DNA of 64,000 nucleotides, taken from positions 1 through 64,000 of the forward strand of contig PUFA01000313.1 in assembly GCA_003508835.1 (NCBI GenBank). Direction: 5' to 3'. The notes under the pieces were generated by a model. The model searched no databases, was not told the origin of the DNA, and worked only from the letters and a program-made list of their open reading frames with translations. Positions 11,801 to 23,221 of the stretch are shown piece after piece. Both the position numbers and the translations under genes were made by a program. The first letter of the stretch is position 1. Every line of letters starts with the position of its first letter. Source of the DNA: Eonycteris spelaea (Eukaryota; Chordata; Mammalia; Chiroptera; Pteropodidae).

Positions 11801-12835
11801 CTCTTTTAATGAGTTCTTCATCTCCATAAGTTCCATTTGGTTCTTTTTTTATGGTTACAATCTCCTTGCAAAAGTATTCATTTTGTCAATTTATATTGTT
11901 TCTAATTTATTGGAATTGTAGATAAGGATTTTCTTGCATCTTATTTTCATAAATGTAATCCCAATTTCTCTGTCATTTAAATCACATATTTCTAGGTCTT
12001 TAAGTTTATTTTCTAGAGATTGATTCTCTCTTTTTCTGAGCTGTCTTGTCACTCTGGTTGTTTATGGCATTTGATGGACTATTTCTCTGCCTGGACATTA
12101 AAGGGAGTGCATTCCGCTTTTTTTTTTTTTTTAGATAGAAGAATTATAGACGTCTCTAGCCTGCTGATAAAGTGTCTTTCTTTTGATATTCAGTAGATGG
12201 CATCGAAGCCTCTTGGAGCTCTGCTTTTGAGGTTAACAATGCTTTTTTTTCTCTCTGATACATTGCATATTCAAATCATGATCAGCTACGCTGGGTCCCA
12301 GCCCTCACCTTCTGTGGTACCAGCAATGGATTTTGTTTCAGTACTGGTTGTACAAATTCCCTGGGACTCTGTGGTATTAGGTCTGGGAGAATATGAGGTG
12401 GAGAGAGGGCACTGATCTGGATTGGTGGGTAGGAGTTGCTGCTAGACTGGTGTCTCAGCCTGCTGCTTTGCAACTGCAGTTGTTAAGACACAGCCATTGC
12501 CCCCGCCCCACCACATTTAATTCTAGCTCCACTTTCTGCCCTGGTTTCTGGGCTTCACTGTGTGGAACTTGTTGATCCTCAGTCAGGGCTGTTAAACTCC
12601 CTCCCCCACAGGAATCTATGGCTGCATGTGGCAGCACCTTTGTTCCTCCTAATCAACCCCCAGAGTATTTGGTTCCAACCTTTGGAAATTCTTATGCACA
12701 GTTCACACTCAGATGTGCCTGTGTGCAGGTTGAGTGTTATTTGTTGAGTTTTAGATGTTCAGCTTATTGTTACTTCAAAAGGAGAGATCCAAGGAGATCC
12801 CTTGCTCTGCCATGCTTCTTCCAGTACTCCCCCTA
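8875..12835 (-). mobile_element. Long LINE-1, minus strand, 5' UTR + ORF1 + part of ORF2
   Basis: On the plus strand this reads as antisense ORF2 (about 8875-10650), with the reverse transcriptase region at 8930-9300 and the ORF2 start near 10620-10660. Antisense inter-ORF and ORF1 follow (about 10660-12010), then a 5' UTR of higher GC (about 12010-12835). The right end, read on the minus strand, contains GAAGCATGGCAGAGCAAGG, resembling the start of mammalian LINE-1 5' UTRs. So the element appears 5'-complete. The ORF2 C-terminal part and 3' tail that should lie left of 8875 are absent. Short frames throughout are interrupted by stops and frameshifts; the 75-codon minus-strand frame at 10679-10906 lies in the inter-ORF area. 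Confidence 0.85.
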
Positions 12836-13312
12836 AGCAATTCTCTTTTAACTAACAAAAATAATTCACAGGTTCTTTCTTTACCTCTCTTCACTTGAAC
12901 TTTTAACATCTTTATCTGGGCTGTAGAACTTTCGAGTAGGTAGTATCCGATCTATCCAGATATCCTCTTCAGTGTCAATGCTGGGAATATCTTCTGCTGA
13001 TGGCTCACAAATGGGCCCTCAAGGGCCATCACCTCCTCATCCAAGATTACAACTACCTTTTTACCGGTGATCTATGGACAATGATTGGCAGATGTAAAGA
13101 GTCAAAGGCTCAAACCCCTTTCTTCGATTTGGTACAACTGAGATGTCTGGCTATCTAAGCTCTAGAGATTTCCGGAATATTCTCTAAGCCTCATTTACAG
13201 AGCAATGGAGGGCATATTATTTCTCTGTTTACCCTTGCCTTCCTTACTTCCCTACAAGTATATCTTCGTAGAACACTCCCAATGAACTTCTTAACAATAA
13301 TATATGTATATG
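12836..13312. other. Unresolved, possible LTR-like tail
   Basis: The block CTTGCCTTCCTTACTTCCC near 13231, followed by AACACTCCCAATGAACTTCT near 13272, recalls the 3' region of an ancient LTR, but I cannot name it. The rest is unassigned, with no credible coding frame. Confidence 0.25.
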
Positions 13313-13358
13313 TACACACACACACACACAACACACACACACACACATATATATATAT
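13313..13358. repeat. (CA)n(AT)n microsatellite
   Basis: Two CA tracts separated by a single slip at 13330-13331, ending in an AT tract at about 13347-13358. Confidence 0.95.
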
Positions 13359-13499
13359 CTGGCCTAAAATTAATCTCTAACTGGTTCTAAAGATTTTTCA
13401 TTATGAAAAATCTGCATTGTATTCCATAATTTTACTTTGGAATTCCATGTCACATGTCCTGTGGTAACTCGGTTCACACTTTCAATTTAAAATACTGTT

Positions 13500-13815
13500 A
13501 GAGGTGAAGTGTGATCAGAACAAAGTTAACATGAATTGAAGTAGTTCAGTACAATTTGACTGAAGAGTATCAAGGGGCTATGAAGAGAAGAAATAAACCT
13601 GGAGAAATAGGCACTGACTGGATCATGATGTTTCTTATGGATTTTCTTTTTTATGCAATAAGAAGCAATGGAACAGATTTTAAGCAAGAGCATAACAAAA
13701 TCAGATGTACACTTTAGAAAGATGTCTCTGGTGGCAATGTAAGGAAGGGATTGGAGGGATTTGAGTAAGACTAGAGGCAGAGGGACCAATTAGAAGACTA
13801 ATTTAGATAAGACTT
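13500..13815 (-). mobile_element. L2 LINE internal/3' region, antisense
   Basis: Blocks match the reverse complement of the L2 3' half in order: AATAAACCTGGAGAAATAGG, TTTTAAGCAAGAGCATAACA, CACTTTAGAAAGATGTCTCT, then GGACCAATTAGAAGACTAAT. Confidence 0.8.
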
Positions 13816-13843
13816 GAAACATTGAAGGGAAGCAGAATTGCCA

Positions 13844-14319
13844 CCCCCAAAATGTCATTTTGGCATGATTATCTTAAGCTAACTATTTTTAAGAAACAGC
13901 AGAACTGGAAGAAGCTCAGAAAACCTGGTAAAGTTACATTTTTGTGAGAGATATTTACATTTATAAGGAAAATCTCTATTTGTAATGATGCCATCCTCTT
14001 AGTACCAGGAAGAGGAAGATGACTCTAAATCTCTAAAAACTCTTATCAATGGAAAAAGCAAGGACTTAAATCTGTATAACAACCTTACCCTTGTTTACTG
14101 TGCTCCATAACGACTCTCCCCGTCCTCTAACATTTTTCTTTTGTCTTTAGCTGGAGATGGTATCTAAGGTGGTGGCTTGGGCCATTTTGGGGTTACTCAG
14201 TTTTCCTGGGTCTCTCCATATAAAGAGAAGATATCCATGTTATTAAACTCTTTTTGTCCTTGTAATTTATCTCAGCCAAGAACCTAGAAAGGTAGAGGGA
14301 AATTTTTTCTCCTCCACAA
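13844..14319 (+). mobile_element. Probable ERV1-type solo LTR
   Basis: The right part (TTTTCCTGGGTCTCTCCATA, ATTAAACTCTTTTTGTCCTT, then AACCTAGAAAGGTAGAGGGA and an ending CTCCTCCACA) follows the 3' half of a mammalian ERV LTR known to me, ending in CA. The left boundary near a TG at 13844 is a guess. No second copy or internal retroviral region flanks it, so it is a solo LTR if correct. The exact family is not known. Confidence 0.5.
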
Positions 14320-15780
14320 TATGGAGTGATGCTGTTACTTTATTTATTTATATACTTATTTATTTAAAAAATGTATATCGTAAACATATATCACTTTAGT
14401 AATTTTATGTGATTTGTAAAACAAGACATAGGAATTAAAAGTCATAAGATCAAACATAAATGGAATTTCTATTATTTTCTTCTGTCGTCTCAATGGGTGG
14501 TATTAGTTTAGCTCATCTTGGAAAACTCCTTTAGCGAGAAGTCTTTTATGAGGAAGAAATGAAGTGCTTTTTCTCATTCTTCTATTTGTGCAAAGAGATT
14601 TTTATTGTCATTTCCTTCCATCATCATTCCACTTAAGCTAAAACCTAATAGCTTTCATCAGTTCTTACAATGAATTAAAATAGTATTTATCATCACTACA
14701 TTTCTACAATTGTAGTTATTCTTTACAGTTACAATATATTTTGGCACTGCATTGAAAGGGCAATAGAGTATATTTTTATATTGATAGTTTACATAAATAT
14801 ACTACTGTTGTTGGGATGCTAGAATCCTTTTCAGTTGATCAGGGGGCCTTAAAGGTTGCAATGAAACCCAAGGACTTTTTATTTTATCCGCTTGGTATTC
14901 CATCTGTGTTCAATTCTTTGGTTTTAAGGTGTAAACTTTCTCAAGATCATAAACTAAAAAAGGGCCTTCAAATAATATTTGGAAGTTTATAATTAATCCA
15001 TCAGTAGCTAATTATCATCCTAGCTTCACAGCTAAAATGAAGGTTAAGAATGACATTTCCCCATTTCAGAACACGAGCAAAATCTTATTGGAGCTGGATC
15101 TACACCCTGAGCTGAAGCCATACTCCAAGCGCCTTAAATCTTTATCCAGTACTTTGTTGAAAACCTGTGTTAACTATTCCAAATTTCAGGTGGAAAAAGA
15201 TTTTGTTGTCTCCTATTCATAGAGCTACAGATAATTCTTTAATTAATATTTGATTATTTTTAAGTACCCACAAGGCAGGAATAGGAAATAAAACTGTGGA
15301 TTATCAGTCCCTTCGAATCATACATTTTAAAGAGTTATTTGTCCCTGATTTTCTTTTTATGCTTTATTAGAAAAATCACAACCAGAATTGTTGAAAGCAT
15401 TCAGTAGAAATGATGTGTTATTTGTCTAGGCTAAGGATGCAGAATCATTTGCTTCTTTCATTTCTTTTTGCAGAAGAAATATGATAGACAAGAAATGAAG
15501 TCATCCCACTTCATAGCACAATTATTCTTCATAATATTTTTTAGGCAGGAAGAAGTACGCCCTTTTTGAAAATGCCTCCCTATAGATGAACTATCTAATA
15601 GTGACTAGTATCTGTGAAAAATCAGTCTTCAAACTGCTAAACTCTGCAGTCCTTTGGAAAGAAAAGTGGCAAGCAGGATATGAAAGGGCTTGTCTTCAAT
15701 TCTTTCCTATAGAAGGGCATCAAAGAGATTAAGGAATTTAGGAGTGAAAGTGCCTATTGTGTTCTGACTTTGTTTCTGAA
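14320..15780. other. Unassigned AT-rich sequence
   Basis: I see no recognised repeat. A 61-codon frame at 15037-15222 has no recognisable domain and no upstream promoter-like or splice context. I treat it as chance. Confidence 0.45.
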
Positions 15781-15784
15781 GCAG

Positions 15785-16038
15785 GTAGGAGGGACCTTAC
15801 CTGAGTCATAACAGCTCATAACTCTCATCAGAGTGATTTTCCTAAGAGATGACTTTGTCACCTTGTACTTAAGAAATGAAGTTTTACACCCAGTAGCCTA
15901 TTAGATAAAGGACAGATTCATCCATGATTTTGACTCTATCATGCAATTTTCTTGTTTGTTATTCTCAAGCACTACATGAACCTTGTTTAATGTCAATGTC
16001 AATGGTACCTTCTATACCTCTCTCTCTCTCTCTCTCTC

Positions 16039-16091
<53 letters not shown>

Positions 16092-16200
16092 AGATTTCTC
16101 GATTCCTTTATTGCTGTTTACCTCAACTCAACTTTACCCTAGAACTAGTTTCCCCATCTAAATCCTATTTTGTCCTCCACCCTTCTTAAAATTTCCAATT
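15785..16200 (+). mobile_element. Probable L2 LINE fragment, plus strand, split by a (TC)n tract
   Basis: TCAGAGTGATTTTCCTAAG followed by CCAGTAGCCTATTAGATAAA fits the sense order of the L2 3' half. The (TC)n run lies inside it. It is strongly diverged, so the boundaries are rough. Confidence 0.45.
16018..16091. repeat. (TC)n microsatellite
   Basis: About 74 bases of CT units with two interruptions, TA near 16040 and an extra T near 16075. The open frames that cross it, rich in Ser and Leu, are artefacts of the repeat. Confidence 0.95.
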
Positions 16201-16220
16201 AGTTCCATTTGAATCACAGT

Positions 16221-16259
16221 TTGTGTGTGTATATGTGTGTGTGTGTGTGCACGTGTGTG
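16221..16259. repeat. (TG)n microsatellite
   Basis: Imperfect TG units with ATA and CACG interruptions. Confidence 0.9.
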
Positions 16260-16261
16260 AA

Positions 16262-16655
16262 GAAGTTTAAATATTCAGTAAACTGAAAAACATAAGATGC
16301 TGATATTGACACCATATACTTATCACCATGAATTAATAAATGTTAACATTTGATTCAAATTTTGTTTTTAATAAAATAAAATTATTGTAAATAGAACTTA
16401 TCTCCTCTTTGTATCTCTCTGCAGTCCAATTTCCCTTTTATTCTAAACCAAGGCTATCACAAACAGGAATTTGTTAAATCCATCTAGTACTTAATTTTAC
16501 TCACAAGACAGTAGTTGCCTTTATTTAAAATGTAAATTTTTAGCATTGGCCAGCTATCATTAATTTATGCTTCTTTACAATTCTATATGCCTTCTCATGT
16601 TTATGAGTTTTATTTTTTCAAAATCTGATAGAAGATTGTTATGTTATGTTTTGTT
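16262..16655 (-). mobile_element. Possible LINE-1 3'-UTR sequence, antisense
   Basis: The region lies immediately outside the clear antisense LINE-1 that starts near 16660. It has the AT-rich character of its 3' UTR (GTTAACATTTGATTCAAATT near 16342). The identification is weak. Confidence 0.3.
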
Positions 16656-16659
16656 TTGT

Positions 16660-18431
16660 TTTTCCTCAGATTGCCAGTGAGGTTGAGCATCTCATCTTTT
16701 TATTTATTCTTGGACATTCCAATTCTCTCTTTTTGCAATTCTCTATTATGTCTCTTGGTTTTGAATTTCTTTATATTTTAAGTGCTAAATACTATTTTAA
16801 ATGAATGTTACAAATAGCTCCTCCAAATCTGTGGTTTGTCTTTTACCTCTGTGCTGTTTTTTTATATAGAAGTTTACATTTTTTTGACATAACTCCATCA
16901 ATCTTTTTTTATGTTTGCTTTTTGTGTCACGTTTAATAGATCCATACCTACCACAATGTCACAAAGATATTATTTATATTTTTTCTTATAGTTATAAAAT
17001 TTATTTTAAACATCTACATAGTTAAGTATCTTTAATTTATTTTTAATATGATGAGATACAGATCTTTTTTTTTTAACACAAGGTAAGCCAATTTCTCCAT
17101 TTAGTTGTAACGCCAACCACATCATGTATCTATGCGTATGGATATTTTCCGGGGTCATCTATTCTGTTCCATTGATCAGTATTGATATTACTAAGATATC
17201 TTTGTCCTAAATCTTAATGTATGAAAGAATTACTTTTAGTCCTCAATATGAACATTAAAAATTCATCTATGTAGCGTCGAAAATTTTCTTACAGGGTTTT
17301 AATTGGAATGGTTTTGAGTTTACGGACTAATTTGGGGAGAATTTTTTATTTTATGATTTTATTTTATGAATTTTTATTTTATTGAATGCTCCTGCTCATT
17401 AATATGGTTTGTTCTTTATTTGTTCAAGACTTTTGTTTTTTAAAAACATAATATACTTTTCTCTTTAAAAGTTTTTCTTACATGTATTTTGTTTTACTCC
17501 AAGGAGTTATACTTCAAATTATTATAATGCTGGATCACCTCTTTTCCATTACATTTTTGAATTGATTATTGCTGGTGTATAGAAACACTATTGATTTTCT
17601 TATGTTGACTTGTGGTTAGCAACCTTGCTGGACTTTTCTTATCAGTTTCATTTTTCTATGGTTCTCTTGGTTTCTCGATGAGGAAATTCTATCATCAGCA
17701 AACAGTAATTTTGTCTCTTTCAATTTAATATATATTACTTCTTTTTCTTACAGTGTTTCATTTAGAACTTACAGTACAATGTTAAATAGAAGTGATAGCA
17801 GTAATATTTGCTTTGTTCCTGAATGTAATGGATGTAATTTTAATATTTTACAATAAACTTTTGTCATAGGTTTTTAAAATAGATATCATTCATCAGATTA
17901 AGAAAGTATTCATTTCTATTTGTTAACAATTTCAGTCGTGAATGATTAACTCTTATTAAATTGCTTTTTTTTTGCCACACGTTGATATTGTTTTCTTCTG
18001 TATGTATCAATGTGATAAATTGCATGGATTTTCTGATATTGATGCATCCTTGAATTCCTAAAATAAAATATCCTTGATCATTATGTTTATATATGCTCAT
18101 GTGAATGCAAGTATACATACAGCTAGAATAAATTTGATAATATAGTTAGGATTTTTGCTTCTATGCTATATGCTTATTTTTATACTATTCTTTTTTGTTT
18201 TGTTTTGTTTTTTTAGTTTGGTGCAAAGATTATACTAGTTTCATAAAATGTGTCGAATATCTCTTTTATTCTGAAAGTAATTTGTATTATATAGAGACTA
18301 TCTATTGCTTGAAATTTGATGAAATTTGCCTCTAAAACTTTCTGGTATTGGTGTCTTTTTATTGGGGTAGTAGTAGAAATTAACTACCAGTTTAATTTTA
18401 TTAATGATTGTGGATATAGTCAGTTATTTAT
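16660..18431 (-). mobile_element. Old LINE-1, minus strand, left half of a split copy
   Basis: Antisense ORF2 in the normal order: AATCTGTGGTTTGTCTTTTA near 16826, ATTCTGTTCCATTGATCAGT near 17160, a block near 17520-17660 with GCAACCTTGCTGGACTTTTC, and the antisense reverse-transcriptase region up to about 18370. It is interrupted at about 18432 by a younger LINE-1 and resumes after 19337. It carries many stops in its own sense. Confidence 0.85.
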
Positions 18432-18445
18432 TTAAATGTATTTTA
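18432..18445 (+). repeat. Target-site duplication, left copy
   Basis: TTAAATGTATTTTA here matches TTAAATGCATTTTA at 19324-19337 with one mismatch. The pair flanks the nested LINE-1. Confidence 0.75.
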
Positions 18446-19323
18446 TTTATTTATATATTTTTATTAAGTTTATTGGGGTAGCATTGGTTAATATAATATA
18501 TTAATTTTCAGGTGTACATTATGATTTGACATCTGTATATTCTATTGATCATTTACCACCCAAAGTCCAGTTTCCTTCAGCTACCATATATTTTATCCCC
18601 TTTACCCACTTCACCTTCTCCCTACCCTTCATATTTGCCCCCCTTTAACCATCCACCTACCCTCTTCTCCCCTACCCCTACCCTCTGGTAACCGCTAGTC
18701 TAAAGTCCATGTTCATGAGTCTCTGTTTGTTGTCCTGTTCACTTGTTGCTTTTAGGTTTATATGCCACATATAAGTGATATCATGTGATTTTAATCTTTT
18801 TCAGTCTGACTTATTTCGCTTAGCATAATTATCTCAAGGTCCATCCATGTTGTTGCAAATGGCAATATTTCATCTCTTCTTACGGCTGAGTAATGTTCCA
18901 TTGTATATATGTACCACAGCTTCTTTAGCCAATCATCTATTGTAGGGCACTTTGGTTGCTTCCATGTCCTGGCCACTGTGAATAATGCTATGAACATCAG
19001 TATGCAAATATCTTTTCGGATATGTGTTTTCAAGTCTTTGGGGTAAATACCCAGTAGTGGGATTACTGGATTATATGGTAGATCAATTCTTAGTTTTTTG
19101 AGGAACCTCCATTCTGTTTCCATAGTGGCCGTACCAATTTCCAGTCCCACCCGCAGTGTATGAGGGTTCCTTTTTTTCTGCATCCTCTCCAATATTTGTT
19201 ATTACTTGTCCTGTTGATTGTAGCTGTTCTAACAGATGTAAGATAGTATTTCATTGTGGTTTTGATTTGCATTTCCCTAATAGCTAATGATGTTGAGTAT
19301 CTTTTCAAATATTTTTTTGGCCA
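18446..19323 (-). mobile_element. Younger 5'-truncated LINE-1 nested in an older LINE-1
   Basis: The plus strand gives a T/A-rich left end, then the antisense 3' UTR (about 18460-18760) and the antisense ORF2 C-terminal region (about 18760-19323). It is inserted in the middle of an older LINE-1 of the same orientation. The older sequence continues on both sides and a 14-base direct repeat flanks the insertion. It is one of the better-preserved elements in the window, with a 133-codon sense frame still open. Confidence 0.9.
18791..19308 (-). pseudogene. LINE-1 ORF2 C-terminal pseudogene
   Basis: This encodes the C-terminal part of the LINE-1 ORF2 protein, the reverse transcriptase/endonuclease that copies LINE-1 RNA into the genome. 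Two overlapping minus-strand frames are involved: an upstream one at 19308-19090 (SLAIREMQIKTTMKYYLTS) and a downstream one at 19192-18791. The downstream frame contains RTWKQPKCPTIDDWLKKLW and a DLEIIMLSEISQTEKD ending. A frameshift between about 19090 and 19130 separates them. In the Cys-rich block the second Cys of the usual C-x3-C pair appears as Trp (HCGWDWKLV). The fragment has no N-terminal endonuclease or reverse-transcriptase domain and cannot be functional. Confidence 0.9.
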
Positions 19324-19337
19324 TTAAATGCATTTTA
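19324..19337 (+). repeat. Target-site duplication, right copy
   Basis: Matches 18432-18445 with one C/T difference. Confidence 0.75.
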
Positions 19338-19684
19338 ATAATAATATTTTTAAAAATTCAGTCCAAGTGCTATTAATACTATTCTGTTATGATTTTTTAG
19401 ATTCTGTTATTATATCAATTTTCCCTTATCTTTTATAAGTATTTTCAGAGAACTAGTCTTTGGCTTTATTGATTTTTCTTTTGTGTATATCATCTAGCAT
19501 CTATTTTTGCTAATATGATAAAACAACCTGATAATGTTAATTTCATTTTATTAGTTAATCTATTTCTTTTCTTTGGTAACTTTTCAGATTACTATTTGTC
19601 ATTTATGTCTTTCAGTTTTCCTTCAATGTACCTATGTGTGCCCTAGATTCTGGGAAAAAAAATGTTGAATATCATCTTCTGCTC
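19338..19684 (-). mobile_element. Old LINE-1, minus strand, right half of the split copy
   Basis: Continues the antisense ORF2 interrupted at 18431. The block near 19440-19490 (AGAACTAGTCTTTGGCTTTA) is the antisense of a well-conserved ORF2 stretch and corresponds to upstream sequence, as expected if one element was split. Confidence 0.75.
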
Positions 19685-21740
19685 ATTTTGTCTAACATTA
19701 GGGTAAAATGCAGAGGGAAAGCTGACTTATGAATCAATCATTCATGCATTCATGTAACACCCATCATCTGTTAACTGTTCATACCTCTTTCCCCATTACT
19801 TGGCCTCAGGTGTCTGACCCAATGGAGGATATAGGCACTCGCTGAAGCCATACCAATTTGAAACTATTGTGTGCCTCCCAGGAGTCTCAAATTCTCCGAG
19901 CCTTGTATTCGGCATCCCCTACCTGTGAGTTTTCTGAATTGGCATAATCTACCATGAAATATCTGTGGCTCTCTATAAGCAAGGGGAAAAGAGTGGTATT
20001 TTCATTTTTTCTAAACTCTCAATGACCCAGCAGTGCCATTAATCATAGTTTTTCTGCCAGTGCCCTAGGCTCTCATCTTGATGGCAGAATCAAGGGTGTG
20101 TCCATCTGGTGAGGAATCAAGTTCCCTTTCACTTGGCAACTTGTGCTAAGAGAGCACAAGCATGCTACCACCTGGCTTCGGAAAAGTCTGTAAAGTGGCT
20201 GTTAGGACCTCTTCTCCTGCCAAAATCCATGCTAAATGGTATCTGAGTTGAAATTTTCTGAGCCAGTCTCCTCTGTTACAGAATCTGTAGCATCTGTGTA
20301 AATGCAGATGACTTTTTCTCAGCTCTCTGATGTGTATTTAAGAGGCTTATCTAGTATGCACTCTGGTTTTCAGCAAGAAAAAGCCTCTTCTAGGCTTGCA
20401 AAGATTCAGCCAAACGTCACTTGTATGTTTTTAGAGCCCAAGTGCCTTTCGGCATTTCCATCAGTTTTTGCAGTTTCTTGGTCTCAGATGCCTTCCGTTA
20501 CTAACAGCATCTTTTTGTGTCTACCCCGAGGCAAGAGCCAAAAGTATTTTTCACCTGAATAAAATTTATGTTGCTGCAATCTCCTCAAGTTTGGGTAGGT
20601 TATCATTCCTATACACAAAATATTCTTTGTCCTAAAAAGGTGATCTACGTCTTGAGCAGCAAGTCTAGGCAAGGGGTGGTTAGGGATTTTCCGCACCATA
20701 GGACCTGCCAACATCTGCTGCCTTATCTATCCCACCCCCTCTCAGGAAAATAATTTCCTATTTAGTTTTGTTTGTGGTTTTAGTTTAAAGAAATGTAAAA
20801 TTTATAAGGTCTTAAACATGAAAATTCATACTTTCTCCCTTTCTACATATTCTCCTGGGAATCACAGGAATGTTATCCCATCAGCAAAATCCAGTCTGAA
20901 TGCACTCATTCTCTCTTCCTGAGGATCCTTTTCAACATCATCCTGCCAAGGTGGAGTCAAACATACTCATGCTATCACAGCCTACTATCCATATGGAAGT
21001 AGCCGTGACCTCTGAGAGGCCACATTCATCTCTGCATACCAGCTCACTAACAATCATAGCTGTGGTCTCAAAATGAACCTTCTTCAATTCTATGAGCTGT
21101 AATGAGGTAAGCTCTGATGAGATGAGCCATATGCATTCTTTGAAGTCCAAGGGGAGAGCTACCCATGGGGCAAGTTTAAATATCAGTACAAGAGCTCAGT
21201 TGTAGAAGACATACCATATTCCTTATTACTTCAATTAACATATGTTTAATTTAGACCCTCTATCTTGACAGCTAGAGCCAGAAAGAGAAATCAATTTCAG
21301 TCATTCCTGAGGCCCAGAGCAATCAGGGTAGTTCGGAGATACTGCAGTCTTATGTCAAGGCCTAGGAAGTTTTCTCTGATCATTGTTAGCCCACTTTGGT
21401 TGTCCTGGAGACACTCCCACTTGAGTATACATCCCTCTCTGAGGTCTGTGAATCCCCCTCCCAGGGAGATACCAGAGGCCTGAATTCCCCTCTGTCCATC
21501 TCTCAACCCCAAGTAATAGAGAATATTTCTATCTATTCCTATATCTCTATCCCAAATCCAAGCTCCCTCTCCTTCTAGCTATTTAGTAAAAGTCTCTCCA
21601 GTGGATTTAGATTTTGGAAAACAAAAATCTAGGAAAAGAATCGCTTAGAATCAAATGTCTCCAGGCATGTCTCCTTCCCTAGTTTACTCCTCAACCTCAA
21701 GAAAACCTCCACAAAGGCCAGAAACACACAACCAAGCTGG
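19685..21740. other. Repeat-poor unassigned stretch
   Basis: About 2 kb in which I recognise no transposon, with somewhat higher GC than its surroundings. Several overlapping frames of 60-86 codons occur on both strands (20302-20562 plus, 20484-20714 minus, 20938-21150 minus, 21297-21512 minus). None shows a domain, signal peptide or membrane segment I know, and opposing strands are open in the same places, which suggests chance. It could hold a very old repeat, a processed pseudogene or an untranslated exon. Confidence 0.4.
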
Positions 21741-21744
21741 TAGG

Positions 21745-22004
21745 ATTTCCTCCCATGTAATAGTTATTATCATGTACATGGCACACTTTATGTACCAAGT
21801 ACAGTTTAAGGAGTTTTATCTATTTATTCATTCTCACAACTACTAATGTGATATATCCTCATGTTACAGAAGGGTAAACTGAGACACTGAGAGAAGAAAG
21901 AACTTGCCCAAGCTCACATAGCTAGCAAGTGGTGAAGCCAGGGAATTCAATTCCAGGTGGCCTAGCTTCACAGTCCATGCTCTAAGCCACTGAGCTATTG
22001 TAAT
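21745..22004 (-). mobile_element. MIR SINE, antisense
   Basis: Clear reverse-complemented MIR: TTACAGAAGGGTAAACTGAG, AACTTGCCCAAGCTCACATA, GCTAGCAAGTGGTGAAGCCA, then CCATGCTCTAAGCCACTGAG. Confidence 0.9.
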
Positions 22005-22178
22005 AATAATAGCACATACCTCATTACATGATTGAGAGGATTAATTGAGAGGAGAGAGAGAGAGAGAGAGAGGAGAGGAGAGAGAGAGAGTGTGCGTGTG
22101 TGTAGAGAGAGCACACTTGGAACACTTTCTGGAATATTGATAAGTGTTAGTTAACTATTGTTGCTATTACATGTTTAG
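22003..22178 (+). mobile_element. MIR SINE 3' part, plus strand, carrying a GA tract
   Basis: AATAATAGCACATACCTCAT, GATTGAGAGGATTAATTGAG and AAGTGTTAGTTAACTATTGT follow the sense order of the MIR 3' half. The GA/GT tract (22046-22112) sits where MIR normally reads ATGAGATAATG. The fragment adjoins an antisense MIR. Confidence 0.75.
22046..22112. repeat. (GA)n(GT)n microsatellite
   Basis: GA units with GGA interruptions, then a short GTGTGC/GTGTGT run, then GA again. Confidence 0.95.
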
Positions 22179-22179
22179 A

Positions 22180-23220
22180 TGGATACAAGAAAGGAGACAG
22201 TCCATACAGGAATAAATAAAAATTACTATATTTTTAAAAATGATCCTATACTCATCCAATGCCTGCTCAAATCTTATTGACAACATGAATTAGAAAAATT
22301 TGCTAAGCTTTTCTTGTAATTCCTTGAGTAACTCTTTCACAGATGGTTCCTCTTTTATGGAACTACTTTCCACGTGAACATTGATTATTTTCTGTATTCC
22401 TTGTGTAAGGGCAAATATAAATAAAAATATGAGGCTTAATTCTCATTGTTCATAATAAGGGAAGAAAGTCCCCTTCCCCTTTCTTAAAAGACTTACTGCC
22501 AGCTTTACCACTCCTTTTCTCAAGTTCTAGTGACTGTCTTTTAAAAGATAAACATCAAAGAAGATAGCATCTCTATCTCTCAATTTCTGTAGGAGAGTAG
22601 GAACCTAACTTTGGGTGGTACTTCACTCCAAGTTGCAAAATTACCTCTTGTTATAGATATGAGAAACATATTTTTCCTTTGTGTAAGGCCAATTAGCCAA
22701 CACAAATGGTTCCTCAATTAATTACGAAGTGAATTTAGGGTGAACTATGTATGACAAAGTATGGCTGTCACATCCTCTTACTGGAGGACTCATTATAGTT
22801 TATCTTGAGAGCATGTATATAATGGGTTGTATCTTCTTGGCTATATTAAAAGATGTGATTTCTGTCTTAGCAAATTGCAGTCTAGTCTGTGATGCGCATC
22901 ACATTCTGGCTTAATGCTTATTCAATAATAAAATAGTTTTTTTTCTCTTCTATCTTTGTGGAGGGGTTTTATGGATTGGAAAGATTTTGTTTTTAATTAT
23001 ATTTCCCTAACATTTGTCCCTACAAAGGGAGTGGGGACAGTCTGTTGTAAATTTGACCTTGATAGAAAATTATATCAGAGATGGCATGATGTCTGTTCAA
23101 ATCTCCCAAGCTCAGTTATGGTTCCTAATTTGTTGTTTTTATTACCTAATTTGTCCTCCTTGAAATAAACAGTATCCTTATTTTTCTCCAGAGGCCAACT
23201 TTTCTGGAACTGTCATTGCA
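22180..23220. other. Unassigned sequence
   Basis: No repeat or gene was recognised. A 70-codon frame at 22956-23168 has no known features. Confidence 0.45.
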
Positions 23221-23221
23221 C

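Noticed and set aside
12010..12835. GC-richer stretch that might be a CpG-island promoter of a host gene
   Set aside because: It is the 5' UTR of the minus-strand LINE-1; CpG dinucleotides are sparse and no host exon follows on either strand.
15924..16189. Ser/Leu-rich frames resembling a repetitive protein
   Set aside because: They are translation of the (TC)n microsatellite.
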